Shown: piece after piece, positions 42,771-51,108 of the stretch
Numbering within the stretch: the stretch's first letter is position 1
Layout of the letters: each line of letters begins with the position of its first letter
Assembly: GCF_016019955.1 (NCBI RefSeq)
Contig: NZ_JAECRZ010000016.1
Span: 1-64,000 of the forward strand
Direction: 5' to 3'
Length of the DNA: 64,000 nt
Origin: Thiosulfatihalobacter marinus
GTDB taxonomy: Bacteria; Pseudomonadota; Alphaproteobacteria; Rhodobacterales; Rhodobacteraceae
Notes under the pieces: model-generated
Seen by the model: only the letters and a program-made list of their open reading frames with translations
Told to the model about the DNA's origin: nothing
Databases searched by the model: none
Position numbers and translations under genes: made by a program

Positions 42771-43343
42771 ATGATGGGAAACATGAAAGAGATGATGGGC
42801 AGGATGGACGCCGACATGAAGGCGAAGGGCCAGAGCATGATGGAGCAGTGCAAATCCATGATGGCGCGGATGGAGCCGGACATGCGGGCCGAATGCCAGT
42901 CGATGATGCAGCGGGCGAAGTCCATGATGGGGGAAAGCGAAAAGGCAGGCCCGGGTGACCTGGTCTTCACCCACACCGCCGCCGGCACATTCGATGAGAT
43001 CGAAGCGCGCGTCGAGGCGGACGGTGAAGCCATCGGGCTCGAACTGAAAAAGCATTACCCGTTCTCGAAGAACCTGCCCGCTCAGAAAGGGCTGGAGATC
43101 AAGGAGGATGCCTCCGTTTTCGAGCTGTGCAACGCGCCGCTGGCCGCAGAACTGCTCAACACCCAGCCGGAACTGAACGTGCTGATGCCTTGCCGGATCA
43201 GCATCTATGCCAAGGATGGCGAGGTGTTCGTGACCATCCCAAATCTCGAGACCCAGCTTGCAGCGCTCGGTGCCGAGGGTGAACTGAAGGCCAACATCCT
43301 CGATCTCTACGCCAAGATGGTCGAGATGATCAAAGCCTGGTAG
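42771..43343 (+). CDS. DUF302 protein with a methionine-rich tandem-repeat N-terminus
   Basis: A 190-residue protein. The first 53 residues contain 17 methionines and two cysteines, arranged as two tandem copies of a 22-residue unit (residues about 11-54) with QSMMEQCKSMM and ECQSMMQRAKSMM cores. There is no signal peptide. The C-terminal part is a DUF302 domain (AGTFDEIEARVEADGEAIGL; VFELCNAPLAAELL; VLMPCRISIYAKDGEV). DUF302 proteins occur near sulfur oxidation and metal genes. Methionine clusters suggest binding of Cu(I) or another soft metal, or quenching of oxidants. It precedes the permease gene. Confidence 0.7.
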   Translation: MMGNMKEMMGRMDADMKAKGQSMMEQCKSMMARMEPDMRAECQSMMQRAKSMMGESEKAGPGDLVFTHTAAGTFDEIEARVEADGEAIGLELKKHYPFSKNLPAQKGLEIKEDASVFELCNAPLAAELLNTQPELNVLMPCRISIYAKDGEVFVTIPNLETQLAALGAEGELKANILDLYAKMVEMIKAW

Positions 43344-43364
43344 GCCCGCTTCGGGGGCAGGGAA

Positions 43365-44102
43365 ATGAACGACTACATCCTGTATTTTTCCCTGACGCTG
43401 GGGTTTTCCACGCTGTTTTCCATGGGTGGCATCGGCGCGGCCATTGCGCTGGTGCCGCTGTTCAACGTGGCGGGGTTGCCGATCAACCTCGCCAAGGCAA
43501 TCGGGCTGTTCGTCAACACCTCCAGCACCATTACCGCCAGCGTGATGAACTTCAGGCGCGGGGTGCTGAATGTGAAGGCGACCCTGCCGCTGATCATTGC
43601 CATTCTGCTGGCCACGCCGCTGGGCGCCTGGCTGAGCCAGCATGTCAACGAGGTCTGGGTGAAATGGCTGCTTGTGGCCTTCCTCGTGACCAGCGGCACA
43701 CTCCTGCTGTTTCAAAAACGCGAGGCGCGGTTCCGGTTTCGCAGCCCCGCGCTGCTGGCGGCTTTGGGCGGCGGTGTCGGCATCGTCTCGGGCCTTCTGG
43801 GCGTTGGCGGCGGCTCGCTCCTGATCCCGATGCTGATCTTGCTCGGCTATAACGCCAAGGAGGCGGGGATTGCGGTAGGCATGGTGATCCCGTTTTCATC
43901 CTTCGGGGCCTTCACCACCTATCTGGGCTTCACCGAAATGGACTGGCGGCTTTTGGGAGTCGTGACCGTCGCGGCAATCCTCGGCGGCTATTTCGGCAAC
44001 CGGATCATGCATTTCAGGCTTTCACCGGCGCAGGTCAAGAAACTGATCGGTGTCGTGCTTTATCTGCTCGCGGCCAAAGTTGCGTTTGGTCTGCTGGTCT
44101 AA
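43365..44102 (+). CDS. TauE/SafE (TSUP) family permease
   Basis: A 245-residue protein with about seven membrane helices and the paired glycine-rich repeats of the family: GGIGAAIALVPLFNVAGLPI and GGGVGIVSGLLGVGGGSLLI. TSUP members export or import sulfite, sulfoacetate, thiosulfate and related anions. It lies 21 bases after the DUF302 gene, so they probably form an operon. Its end overlaps the convergent ArsR-rhodanese gene by 4 bases. Confidence 0.85.
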   Translation: MNDYILYFSLTLGFSTLFSMGGIGAAIALVPLFNVAGLPINLAKAIGLFVNTSSTITASVMNFRRGVLNVKATLPLIIAILLATPLGAWLSQHVNEVWVKWLLVAFLVTSGTLLLFQKREARFRFRSPALLAALGGGVGIVSGLLGVGGGSLLIPMLILLGYNAKEAGIAVGMVIPFSSFGAFTTYLGFTEMDWRLLGVVTVAAILGGYFGNRIMHFRLSPAQVKKLIGVVLYLLAAKVAFGLLV

Positions 44103-44758
44103 GAATGCTCGAGTGGCAGCCCCGCCGCGCGCCATTCCGGCAGCCCGTCCTCCAACCGGCGCGCGGCAATCCCCTTTTTGCGCAGCGCCGCGACCGCTTC
44201 GAAAGAGAGGACGCAGTAAGGGCCGCGGCAATAGGCAATTACCTCTTTGCCGGGGTCGATTTCCGCCAGGCGGCTTTCCAGTTCTTCGAGCTGCATGTTG
44301 ACCGCGCCGGGCAGATGCCCGGCCCGAAACTCGTCCTCGGGACGCACGTCCAGCACCGTGACCAGACCGTCGCGCGACCGCTCGATCAGGTCCTCGTGCG
44401 AAACCGGTTCCATCGCGTCACGTTCATGGAAATAGCCGCGCAGCACCTTGTCCACTTCGGCGAGATTGTGCTCTCCGACGTCAAACAGGGCCGCAATGAG
44501 GCCAAGCACCCTGTCGCCGCTCAGACGGTACAGGATGAATTTTCCGTCCCGGCGTGATTCCACCAGTCCGGCGTGTTTCAGCAATTGCAGATGCTGAGAG
44601 GTGTTTCCGGTGGTCAGTCCGACCTTCGCCGCGAGGGCCTCGACCCCGCGCTCGCCTTGCGCGAGATGTTCAAGAATATCAAGGCGGTGCGCATGCCCCA
44701 GCGCCCGACCGATGCCTGCAAAGGCCTCATAGAGCTTCAGTTTCGGACTGATTGACAT
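44099..44758 (-). CDS. ArsR-rhodanese fusion regulator
   Basis: A 219-residue fusion. Residues 1-100 are an ArsR winged helix (LGHAHRLDILEHLAQGERGV; TTGNTSQHLQLLKHAGLVES). Residues about 118-215 are a rhodanese domain with active-site loop CRGPYC (near residue 177). The second cysteine in the loop could allow disulfide or persulfide switching. A plausible reading is that rhodanese persulfidation controls DNA binding. It is divergent from the second sterol desaturase gene. Confidence 0.85.
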   Translation of the reverse strand: MSISPKLKLYEAFAGIGRALGHAHRLDILEHLAQGERGVEALAAKVGLTTGNTSQHLQLLKHAGLVESRRDGKFILYRLSGDRVLGLIAALFDVGEHNLAEVDKVLRGYFHERDAMEPVSHEDLIERSRDGLVTVLDVRPEDEFRAGHLPGAVNMQLEELESRLAEIDPGKEVIAYCRGPYCVLSFEAVAALRKKGIAARRLEDGLPEWRAAGLPLEHS

Positions 44759-44777
44759 GCCTTGACCTCATCATTAT

Positions 44778-44805
44778 ATCATTCCAGCGATTACTAGAAT
44801 GTAAT
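44778..44805. promoter_or_regulatory. Candidate operator of the ArsR-rhodanese regulator
   Basis: An imperfect AT-rich dyad, ATCATTC (44778-44784) and GAATGTAAT (44797-44805), lies in the 79-bp gap between the divergent ArsR-rhodanese and desaturase genes. ArsR proteins bind dyads of this size, so it may control both directions. Confidence 0.45.
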
Positions 44806-44837
44806 GCCGTTACACACGATCGGCAAGGGATGTAGAC

Positions 44838-45689
44838 ATGACAGACCTGCTTTTGACAAATGAAGGTGCCATACGTCTGGCCGTTTTCCTCGGCATTCTG
44901 GTTGTCATGGCGGTCTGGGAGGTTGCCGCACCACGCCGCCGGATCGAGATCCCTCGCGTCATCCGCTGGACCAACAATCTGGGTGTCGTTGTCATCGACA
45001 CCATCCTTGTGCGCCTGACCTTTCCGGTTGTCGCCATGGGTCTTGCTCTGCTGGCGCAGGAAAACGGCTGGGGCCTGTTCAACATTGTCCAGGTGCCGGG
45101 ATGGGTCGCCATCGTGGTATCCGTCGTGGTTCTGGATTTCGTGATCTACCTCCAGCATGTGCTGTTTCACGCGGTGCCCGCCCTGTGGCGGCTGCACCGG
45201 ATGCATCACGCCGACCAGGCGTTTGACGTGACCACCGGGCTGCGGTTCCATCCCATCGAGATCTTGCTGTCGATGGGGATCAAGCTGGCCGCCGTTCTGG
45301 CGCTCGGTCCGCCCGCCGTGGCCGTTCTGATCTTCGAGGTGCTGCTGAACGGCACCGCGATGTTCAACCATTCCAACATTCGCCTGCCCGAAGGAGTGGA
45401 CAGGGTGCTGCGGCTCTTCGTGGTCACGCCCGACATGCACCGCGTGCATCACTCGGTGATCCAGCGTGAGACCGACAGCAATTACGGCTTCAACCTGCCG
45501 TGGTGGGACCGCCTGCTGGGCACCTATATCGCCCAGCCATCCAAGGGCCACGAGGGCATGACAATCGGGTTCGAGCAGTTCCGCCGCGTGCGCGAGCAAT
45601 GGCTCGACAAGATGCTGACCCAACCGTTTCGCGGCCCGGCCAGCGGCCCGGACCCGCGCGACCGGAAGGATGCCGAAGATGCTCAGTAG
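44838..45689 (+). CDS. Second sterol desaturase/fatty acid hydroxylase family enzyme
   Basis: A 283-residue membrane protein (AAGGGA before the ATG). Histidine motifs HVLFH, HRMHH and HRVHH match the di-iron hydroxylase superfamily. It differs clearly from the first family member at 40816. It begins the operon that continues with VTT-rhodanese and MFS genes and overlaps the next start by about 10 bases. Substrate unknown; membrane-lipid modification is the usual role. Confidence 0.85.
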   Translation: MTDLLLTNEGAIRLAVFLGILVVMAVWEVAAPRRRIEIPRVIRWTNNLGVVVIDTILVRLTFPVVAMGLALLAQENGWGLFNIVQVPGWVAIVVSVVVLDFVIYLQHVLFHAVPALWRLHRMHHADQAFDVTTGLRFHPIEILLSMGIKLAAVLALGPPAVAVLIFEVLLNGTAMFNHSNIRLPEGVDRVLRLFVVTPDMHRVHHSVIQRETDSNYGFNLPWWDRLLGTYIAQPSKGHEGMTIGFEQFRRVREQWLDKMLTQPFRGPASGPDPRDRKDAEDAQ

Positions 45690-46671
45690 ATCCACTTTCC
45701 CGCGCCTGGCTTTGCTGGTCGCGGTGGCGGCGGCGGTTGCTCTCGTTACCCTGAACCGCGACAAACTCGACCCGGCCCTCCTCGACGCATGGCTCTCCGG
45801 CTTTGGTATCTGGGCGCCGGTGGTCTATGTCGGTCTTTACGCGCTCGGCACCGTGGTCTTTGCCCCGGGCTCGCTCTTTGCCCTGGCAGGCGGCGCGATG
45901 TTCGGCCCGGTTCTGGGCACCTTCCTCAACCTGCTCGGTGCCACCATCGGCGCCAGCATCGCGTTTCTGATCGCCCGCTATCTGGCGGGCGACTGGGTGG
46001 CCCGAAAGGCTGGCGGGCGGCTCAAGCGCATGATTGCCGGTGTCGAAAACGAGGGCTGGCGTTTCGTCGCCTTCGTGCGCCTCGTGCCGGTCTTCCCGTT
46101 CAACCTCAGCAACTATGCGTTCGGCCTGACCCGCATCCCGCTGGTTTCCTACGTGGTGACATCCTTCATCACCATGACCCCCGGCGCGCTGGCCTATACG
46201 TGGCTCGGTTTCGCTGGACGCGAGGCGCTGGAGGGCAACGGTTCCGCCATCCGCTATGGCCTGCTGGCGCTTGGCCTGCTGGCGGCAATCGCCCTCCTTC
46301 CCCGGATCATCAAACGGATGCGCGGCGGCGACATTGCATGGATCGACGCCCCGACCACCCTGGCGCGGCTGGCCGAATCCGCGCCGCCGACCATCCTCGA
46401 CGTACGCGGGGCAGACGAGTTCACCGGGCCGCACGGACATATCCCCGGCGCGCTCAACATTCCGCTGGAGGAACTGGAGGCGCGCATTGACGCGGTTGCG
46501 GCCAAGCTCAAGGGCGAGGTCATCACCGTTTGCCGCACCGAGCGGCGGTCGGCCGGTGCTGCCCGGCTCTTGCAGGATGTCGGCTTTGCGGACGTCAAGG
46601 TACTTAAATGCGGCATGGTCGATTGGAACGCGCGCGGATTGGCCACGAGCCTTGGTGAGCAAGTCGCATGA
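45679..46671 (+). CDS. VTT-domain membrane protein fused to rhodanese
   Basis: About 330 residues from the ATG at 45679 (AAGGA nine bases upstream). Residues about 5-215 are a VTT/DedA-type membrane domain (FAPGSLFALAGGAMFGPVLG; RLVPVFPFNLSNYAFGLTRI). Residues about 230-325 form a cytoplasmic rhodanese (ILDVRGADEF; ITVCRTERRSAGA, catalytic Cys near 285). VTT proteins move lipids or help membrane homeostasis; joined to a rhodanese it could couple membrane transport with sulfane sulfur. The stop overlaps a small frame that precedes the MFS gene. Confidence 0.8.
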   Translation: MLSRSTFPRLALLVAVAAAVALVTLNRDKLDPALLDAWLSGFGIWAPVVYVGLYALGTVVFAPGSLFALAGGAMFGPVLGTFLNLLGATIGASIAFLIARYLAGDWVARKAGGRLKRMIAGVENEGWRFVAFVRLVPVFPFNLSNYAFGLTRIPLVSYVVTSFITMTPGALAYTWLGFAGREALEGNGSAIRYGLLALGLLAAIALLPRIIKRMRGGDIAWIDAPTTLARLAESAPPTILDVRGADEFTGPHGHIPGALNIPLEELEARIDAVAAKLKGEVITVCRTERRSAGAARLLQDVGFADVKVLKCGMVDWNARGLATSLGEQVA

Positions 46672-46817
46672 ACGGGCAGGGATCGAAAGCTGTCTCTGCG
46701 TGGCTTGAAGCGCGTCCAGGGTTGCGGAGCGGGGCTTCCCGTCGCACCGGGGCCGCAAGGGGCGCCGCGCCCGCGCCTCGAGACCCGAAACATTTCACCG
46801 GGGAAACCGACGAATGA
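46668..46817 (+). CDS. Small frame linking VTT-rhodanese and MFS genes
   Basis: A 49-codon frame (MNGQGSKAVSAWLEARPGLR ... HFTGETDE) that overlaps its upstream neighbour by ATGA and the MFS ATG by ATGA. The double coupling hints at real translation, but the composition is basic and low-complexity and I know no homologue. It may be a leader that delivers ribosomes to the MFS start. Confidence 0.3.
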   Translation: MNGQGSKAVSAWLEARPGLRSGASRRTGAARGAAPAPRDPKHFTGETDE

Positions 46818-48124
46818 CACCGAACGATTTGCAGCATGGTCTGTCCGCCAACCGGGCACAGGTCGTCCACCAACTGATCCAGGTATTGCTGGTGGGTTTT
46901 GCCATCGGCATGACCCGCACCGTGGTGCCGGCGCTCGCTGAGACCGAGTTCGGCCTGGCGCGCGGCTCATTTCTGCTGCTTGCGTCTTTCGTGGTGGCCT
47001 TCGGGGCAGTGAAGGCGGCGATGAACTTCGTTGCCGGGCGCTGGTCCGAGCGGGTCGGGCGCAAACGGGTGCTGATCTGGGGCTGGATTGCGGCGCTGCC
47101 GATCCCGGTGCTGATCTGGGCCGCGCCGGACTGGAACTGGATCATCGCCGCGACTGTGCTTCTGGGCATCAACCAGGGGCTTTGCTGGTCGATGACCCAG
47201 ACCGCCAAGCTCGACATCACCAGGGCCGAGGAACGCGGGCTGACCATGGGGCTGAACGAATTCTCGGGCTATGTGGGCGTCGCGCTCGCAGGTGTCCTGA
47301 CGGCCTATGCCGCGGAATGGCTGGGCGCGCGGACCGGGCTCCTTGTCTTCGGCATGACCGTGGTTGTTCTGGCGTTGATGCTGACCGTGGTCTGGGTCCA
47401 GGATACGCTCCCCTGGGCGCGGGCCGAGACGGCCGCGCACAAGGCCGCACCGCCCAGCTTCATGCCGCGCTACCCGAAGGGTGTCTCGCAGCATCCCGGC
47501 ACGGGAGAGGTGTTTGCGCTGATGAGTTGGCGCGACAGGCGGCTTTTCGCAATCAGTCAGGCCGGGCTGGTGGAGAAATTCGTCGATGCGTTGGTCTGGG
47601 CGCTGTTTCCCGTGTTCCTCGTCCAACGCGGCGCGACGCTGACCGAGCTTGGCTGGATCGTGGGCACCTATGGCTTTGTCTGGGGTGGTTCGCAGCTCTT
47701 TACCGGGCGGCTTTCGGACCATGTGGGACGGTTCTGGCCCAATGTGCTGGGCATGTGGATCTCGGGCGCGGGGGTCGCGATGGTGGTCATGGGGTCCGGT
47801 GCGCTGTGGTGGTCGGTCTCGGTCGGGGTCGTGGGGATCGGCATGGCGCTGCTCTATCCCAACCTGTCGGCCGCCGTGGCCGACATCACGCCGCCCGCCT
47901 GGCGCGGCTCTGCCATCGGCATCTACCGCTTCTGGCGCGACCTTGGCTATGCCATCGGCGCTCTTGGCCTCGGCCTTGCCGCCAGCCTGACCGGCGCAGC
48001 AGAGGCCGCCTTCTGGTTCGTCGCGATCTCCATGTTCGTCTCCGGCGCCGTGCTCTTCTGGCTCGGTGAGGAAACCCACCCACGGCTTAATTCCGCCGTA
48101 CAGCCGGAGACTGCCCATGCGTGA
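46814..48124 (+). CDS. Major facilitator superfamily transporter
   Basis: A 436-residue protein with about 12 membrane helices. The family loop motif is seen as GRWSERVGRKRVL after helix 2 and GRLSDHVGRF in the second half. Such proteins exchange small solutes or drugs with proton gradients. Placement between rhodanese-containing genes suggests export of a sulfur- or metal-related compound, but the sequence does not tell the substrate. Its end overlaps the DUF1499 start by 8 bases. Confidence 0.8.
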   Translation: MTPNDLQHGLSANRAQVVHQLIQVLLVGFAIGMTRTVVPALAETEFGLARGSFLLLASFVVAFGAVKAAMNFVAGRWSERVGRKRVLIWGWIAALPIPVLIWAAPDWNWIIAATVLLGINQGLCWSMTQTAKLDITRAEERGLTMGLNEFSGYVGVALAGVLTAYAAEWLGARTGLLVFGMTVVVLALMLTVVWVQDTLPWARAETAAHKAAPPSFMPRYPKGVSQHPGTGEVFALMSWRDRRLFAISQAGLVEKFVDALVWALFPVFLVQRGATLTELGWIVGTYGFVWGGSQLFTGRLSDHVGRFWPNVLGMWISGAGVAMVVMGSGALWWSVSVGVVGIGMALLYPNLSAAVADITPPAWRGSAIGIYRFWRDLGYAIGALGLGLAASLTGAAEAAFWFVAISMFVSGAVLFWLGEETHPRLNSAVQPETAHA

Positions 48125-48836
48125 CACGTCCGTCGCCCGCCTCGGATGGGGTGCAGTTCTCTTCGGGCTGGCTTCGATCCTGCTGCTCGCGGCCTCCGCG
48201 CTCGGCTACCGACAGGACTGGTGGCCCGTACTGCGGGCGCTGGACGTGGCGAGCTGGGGCGCTTGGGCCGCCATTGCGGGAGCAGCGCTGGCGATGGCGG
48301 CGTTGTGCCTCGGGCTCGCTCGCGGGCGGAGCGGCGGCGGCATCGCTGTGCTCGGCCTCGTGCTGTCGCTGCCGGTCCTGATCGCGGCCGGCGCCTGGCA
48401 GTATGCCACACTCACCACGCCGCCGATCAACGACATCTCGACCGACACCGAAGATCCGCCGGTCTTCTGGTTCACCGCAACGCCCAGCGATTACCCGGCG
48501 CAGAACGCCGAGCCGCAGCGTGCTGCCTATCCGGATGTGCGCCCGCTGGAGACGCCGGTCTCCGCAGACGAGGCTTTCGCGGCAGCGCTCGCGCTCGTTG
48601 AAGAGCGTGGCTGGGAGGTGCTCTCGGCCGACCCCGCGGAGAGCCAGATCGAGGCCATCGCCAGGAGCCGTGTGTTCGGCTTCGAGGACGAGGTGGCGAT
48701 CCGTTTCAGCGAAACCGATACCGGCACCCGCATCGACATGCGCTCGCGCTCGCGCCTCGGTCAGATCGACCGCGGCGCCAATGCTCGGCGCATCGAGGCG
48801 TATCTCGCAGATCTCGAAACGCGCACCCCGAACTGA
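48117..48836 (+). CDS. DUF1499 membrane protein
   Basis: About 239 residues from the ATG at 48117. Three membrane helices occupy residues about 8-100 (LFGLASILLLAASALGYRQD; AIAGAALAMAALCLGLARGR; LGLVLSLPVLIAAGAWQY). The soluble DUF1499 domain follows (NDISTDTEDPPVF; ALVEERGWEVLSADPAESQI; RIDMRSRSRLGQIDRGANAR). DUF1499 proteins have no settled function. It overlaps the MFS gene and is 9 bases before the DsrE gene. Confidence 0.8.
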   Translation: MRDTSVARLGWGAVLFGLASILLLAASALGYRQDWWPVLRALDVASWGAWAAIAGAALAMAALCLGLARGRSGGGIAVLGLVLSLPVLIAAGAWQYATLTTPPINDISTDTEDPPVFWFTATPSDYPAQNAEPQRAAYPDVRPLETPVSADEAFAAALALVEERGWEVLSADPAESQIEAIARSRVFGFEDEVAIRFSETDTGTRIDMRSRSRLGQIDRGANARRIEAYLADLETRTPN

Positions 48837-48845
48837 GGACCGACG

Positions 48846-49200
48846 ATGAAGCACCTGATCCTTCTGAACGACCCGCCCTATGGCACCGAGCGCAGCTTCA
48901 ACGGGCTGCGCATGGCCCACGCACTGGCAAAGAATGACCCTGAAGCGGACATCACTGTCTTCCTGATGGCCGACGCAGTGCTCTGCGCCAAGGCGGGGCA
49001 GAAGACCCCGGAAGGTTACTACCAACCTTGAACGGATGCTCCGCCGTGTCCTGTCCTCCACGGGGCGCGTCCTGATGTGCGGCACCTGCATGGACGCGCG
49101 CGGCCTAGCCGAGGGCGACATGATGGAGGGGGTGAACCGATCAACCATGGACGAGCTTGCCCAGGCGACGCTCGCCGTCGACAAGGTCCTGGTGTTCTGA
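48846..49200 (+). pseudogene. DsrE-family protein with +1 frameshift
   Basis: The first 60 codons read as a DsrE/DsrF-like sulfur-transfer protein (MKHLILLNDPPYGTERSFNG; VFLMADAVLCAKAGQKTPEG) and then stop at TGA in the sequence YYQP-stop. One extra C near 49020 explains this: removing it restores YYNLERMLRRVLS, then VLMCGTCMDARGL (conserved cysteines) and ends at TGA 49198-49200, overlapping the next ATG. Either a recent null mutation or a sequencing error. Intact, it would carry persulfide sulfur between partners, for example the rhodaneses that follow. Confidence 0.75.
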
Positions 49201-49532
49201 TGGCGGAGATGCTCACACTCACCGCCCTCGCGGCCGATCCGGGTCGGTTCCACCTGATCGACGTTCGAGGTGCCCAAGACTGCGTTGCCGCGCATGTCAA
49301 TGGAGCCGCGCATACCTCGCTGGCCGACCTCGAAGCTCGGGCGAGCGAGATTCCCGCTGGCAAGACGCCGCTGACCATCTGCGGAAAAGGCGGCGGTCGC
49401 TCGGCAGAGGGTGCCGAGATTTTGCGACAAGCCGGCCATTCCGGTGCGCTCTGGCTCCAAGGTGGCACTATCGGCTGGAACGCAAGACAATATCTCACCG
49501 AAAGCAACTCAAACGGAGGACCCCACTCATGA
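49200..49532 (+). CDS. Cytoplasmic rhodanese-domain protein
   Basis: A 110-residue single-domain rhodanese starting at the ATG overlapping the dsrE stop. FHLIDVRGAQDCVAAHVNGA and the active loop ICGKGGGRSAEGA (Cys near residue 61) identify it. It moves sulfane sulfur between acceptors. Its end overlaps the start of the periplasmic rhodanese by 4 bases. Confidence 0.8.
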   Translation: MAEMLTLTALAADPGRFHLIDVRGAQDCVAAHVNGAAHTSLADLEARASEIPAGKTPLTICGKGGGRSAEGAEILRQAGHSGALWLQGGTIGWNARQYLTESNSNGGPHS

Positions 49533-49954
49533 ACCTGAAACACTTATTCGCCGCGAGCACGATTGCGCTTTCCATGTCGGCACTGCCAGCTCTGGCACAG
49601 GAAAACGGCATCGAGGCGATGCAGGAATACATGATGTTCTCGGACTACGAGACTGGCATCAGCCTGCCCCGGCAGATCGACCAGACCGTCTTCGAGACCG
49701 CGCTTTTCGTCGATACTCGCGACGCGGGTCAGTTCGAGGAGGGCACGATCCCCGGCTCCGTCAACATCGAATGGCGCGAAGTGCTCGACCGGATCGACGA
49801 AATCCCCGAAGATCGGATGACGATCCTGTTCTGTAACACCGGTTCCCTTTCGGCACAGGCCACGTTCGCGCTGCGTGTAGCCGGGCGGTCGAACGTCGTC
49901 GTCATGCAGACCGGCTTCACCGGCTGGCAGCAGGACGCGGCCTACAAGCCCTGA
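49529..49954 (+). CDS. Periplasmic rhodanese
   Basis: A 141-residue protein with a Sec signal peptide (MNLKHLFAASTIALSMSALP, cleavage after ALA near residue 23) and a rhodanese domain: ALFVDTRDAGQFEEGTIPGS, with active loop LFCNTGSLSAQA (Cys near residue 101). Export to the periplasm sets it apart from the cytoplasmic rhodanese encoded just upstream. It could handle extracellular thiosulfate or polysulfide. Confidence 0.8.
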   Translation: MNLKHLFAASTIALSMSALPALAQENGIEAMQEYMMFSDYETGISLPRQIDQTVFETALFVDTRDAGQFEEGTIPGSVNIEWREVLDRIDEIPEDRMTILFCNTGSLSAQATFALRVAGRSNVVVMQTGFTGWQQDAAYKP

Positions 49955-49989
49955 CCCGGGCAGAGCGACAACGGATGGGAGGCAGGGCC

Positions 49990-51108
49990 ATGCGCGACAT
50001 CTATCTGGATTTCAACGCCAGCACCCCGGTCGCCCCCGAGGTCGCCGAGATCCTGCGCCATGCCCTGGAAACGGGGCACGGCAATCCCTCCAGCGGCCAC
50101 TGGGCCGGGGTTCCCGCACGCCAGATGGTGGAGGACGCCAGGACCCGTGTCGCGGGTCTTCTCGGCTGCGCGCCGCAGGAGATCGTGTTCACAAGCGGTG
50201 GCAGCGAGGCGAACAACCACGCGCTGAAGGGTGTGTTCTTCGCCAGCGGCAAGGAACGGCCGCATTTCGTCACGTCGAGCGCCGAGCATCCGGCCATCGT
50301 GGCGCCGCTTCGGTTCCTTGAAGGCCTCGGCGCGCGGGTGACATGGCTGCCGGTCGATGGCACGGGGCTCGTCGATCCCGACGACCTGCGGCGCGCGATC
50401 ACGGACGATACCGTGCTCGTCACTATCATGCACGCCAACAACGAGACGGGAACGATCCAGCCCATCGCGGAGTGCGCGGCGATTGCGCGAGAGCACGGCG
50501 TTCGCTTTCACACTGACGCCGCGCAGTCGGTCGGCAAGATCGCGACCCGGGCGGACGACCTCGGCGTCGATCTGCTGACGATGGCCGGGCACAAGTTCCA
50601 TGCCCCCAAGGGCGTCGGCGCGCTTTTCATCCGTGACGGGCTGCGGCCGGAGCCGTTCATCCATGGTGCCGGGCATGAGAGCGGTCGGCGCGCTGGCACC
50701 GAAAGTGCAATGCTCACGGCCGCGCTCGGGGTGGCCGCCAGTCTCTCCGCCGACTTGGGGCCGATGGAGCAAGTCAAGGCCCTCCGAGATCGTTTCTGGA
50801 CCGCACTGCAGGATGCGTTCGGCGACGGTGTCGTTCTCAACGGCCATCCCGAGCGCCGCCTTCCCAACACGCTCAACGTCGCCTTCGTCGGCCGCGTAGG
50901 CGCGGAAATCCTCGCGGCCATGCCGGAGGTTGCGGCCTCGACCGGCTCTGCCTGCCATTCGGGGTGCGTCGAGCTGTCTCCGGTGCTGGAGGCGATGAGT
51001 GTCGCGCCGCCGGTCGGCATTGGCGCGATCCGGTTCAGCCTCGGCCGCAAGACCACCGTGGACGAGGTCGATCACGTCGTGGCCCGCTTGCGCCGGGTGC
51101 TGAGTTGA
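49990..51108 (+). CDS. Cysteine desulfurase (NifS/IscS-like)
   Basis: About 372 residues from the ATG at 49990. Aminotransferase class V features: substrate-binding SGGSEANNHALKG, pyridoxal-phosphate Lys in TMAGHKFHAPKG, and catalytic Cys in STGSACHSGC. It takes sulfur from cysteine as an enzyme persulfide for rhodanese or DsrE-type acceptors. Its context is a sulfur-relay operon and not an iron-sulfur assembly operon (no iscU or sufBCD). The next gene begins at TTG overlapping its stop. Confidence 0.85.
   Translation: MRDIYLDFNASTPVAPEVAEILRHALETGHGNPSSGHWAGVPARQMVEDARTRVAGLLGCAPQEIVFTSGGSEANNHALKGVFFASGKERPHFVTSSAEHPAIVAPLRFLEGLGARVTWLPVDGTGLVDPDDLRRAITDDTVLVTIMHANNETGTIQPIAECAAIAREHGVRFHTDAAQSVGKIATRADDLGVDLLTMAGHKFHAPKGVGALFIRDGLRPEPFIHGAGHESGRRAGTESAMLTAALGVAASLSADLGPMEQVKALRDRFWTALQDAFGDGVVLNGHPERRLPNTLNVAFVGRVGAEILAAMPEVAASTGSACHSGCVELSPVLEAMSVAPPVGIGAIRFSLGRKTTVDEVDHVVARLRRVLS

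Noticed and set aside
49990-51108. Iron-sulfur assembly (isc/suf) operon
   Set aside because: Only the cysteine desulfurase is present; no scaffold, ferredoxin or chaperone genes accompany it.
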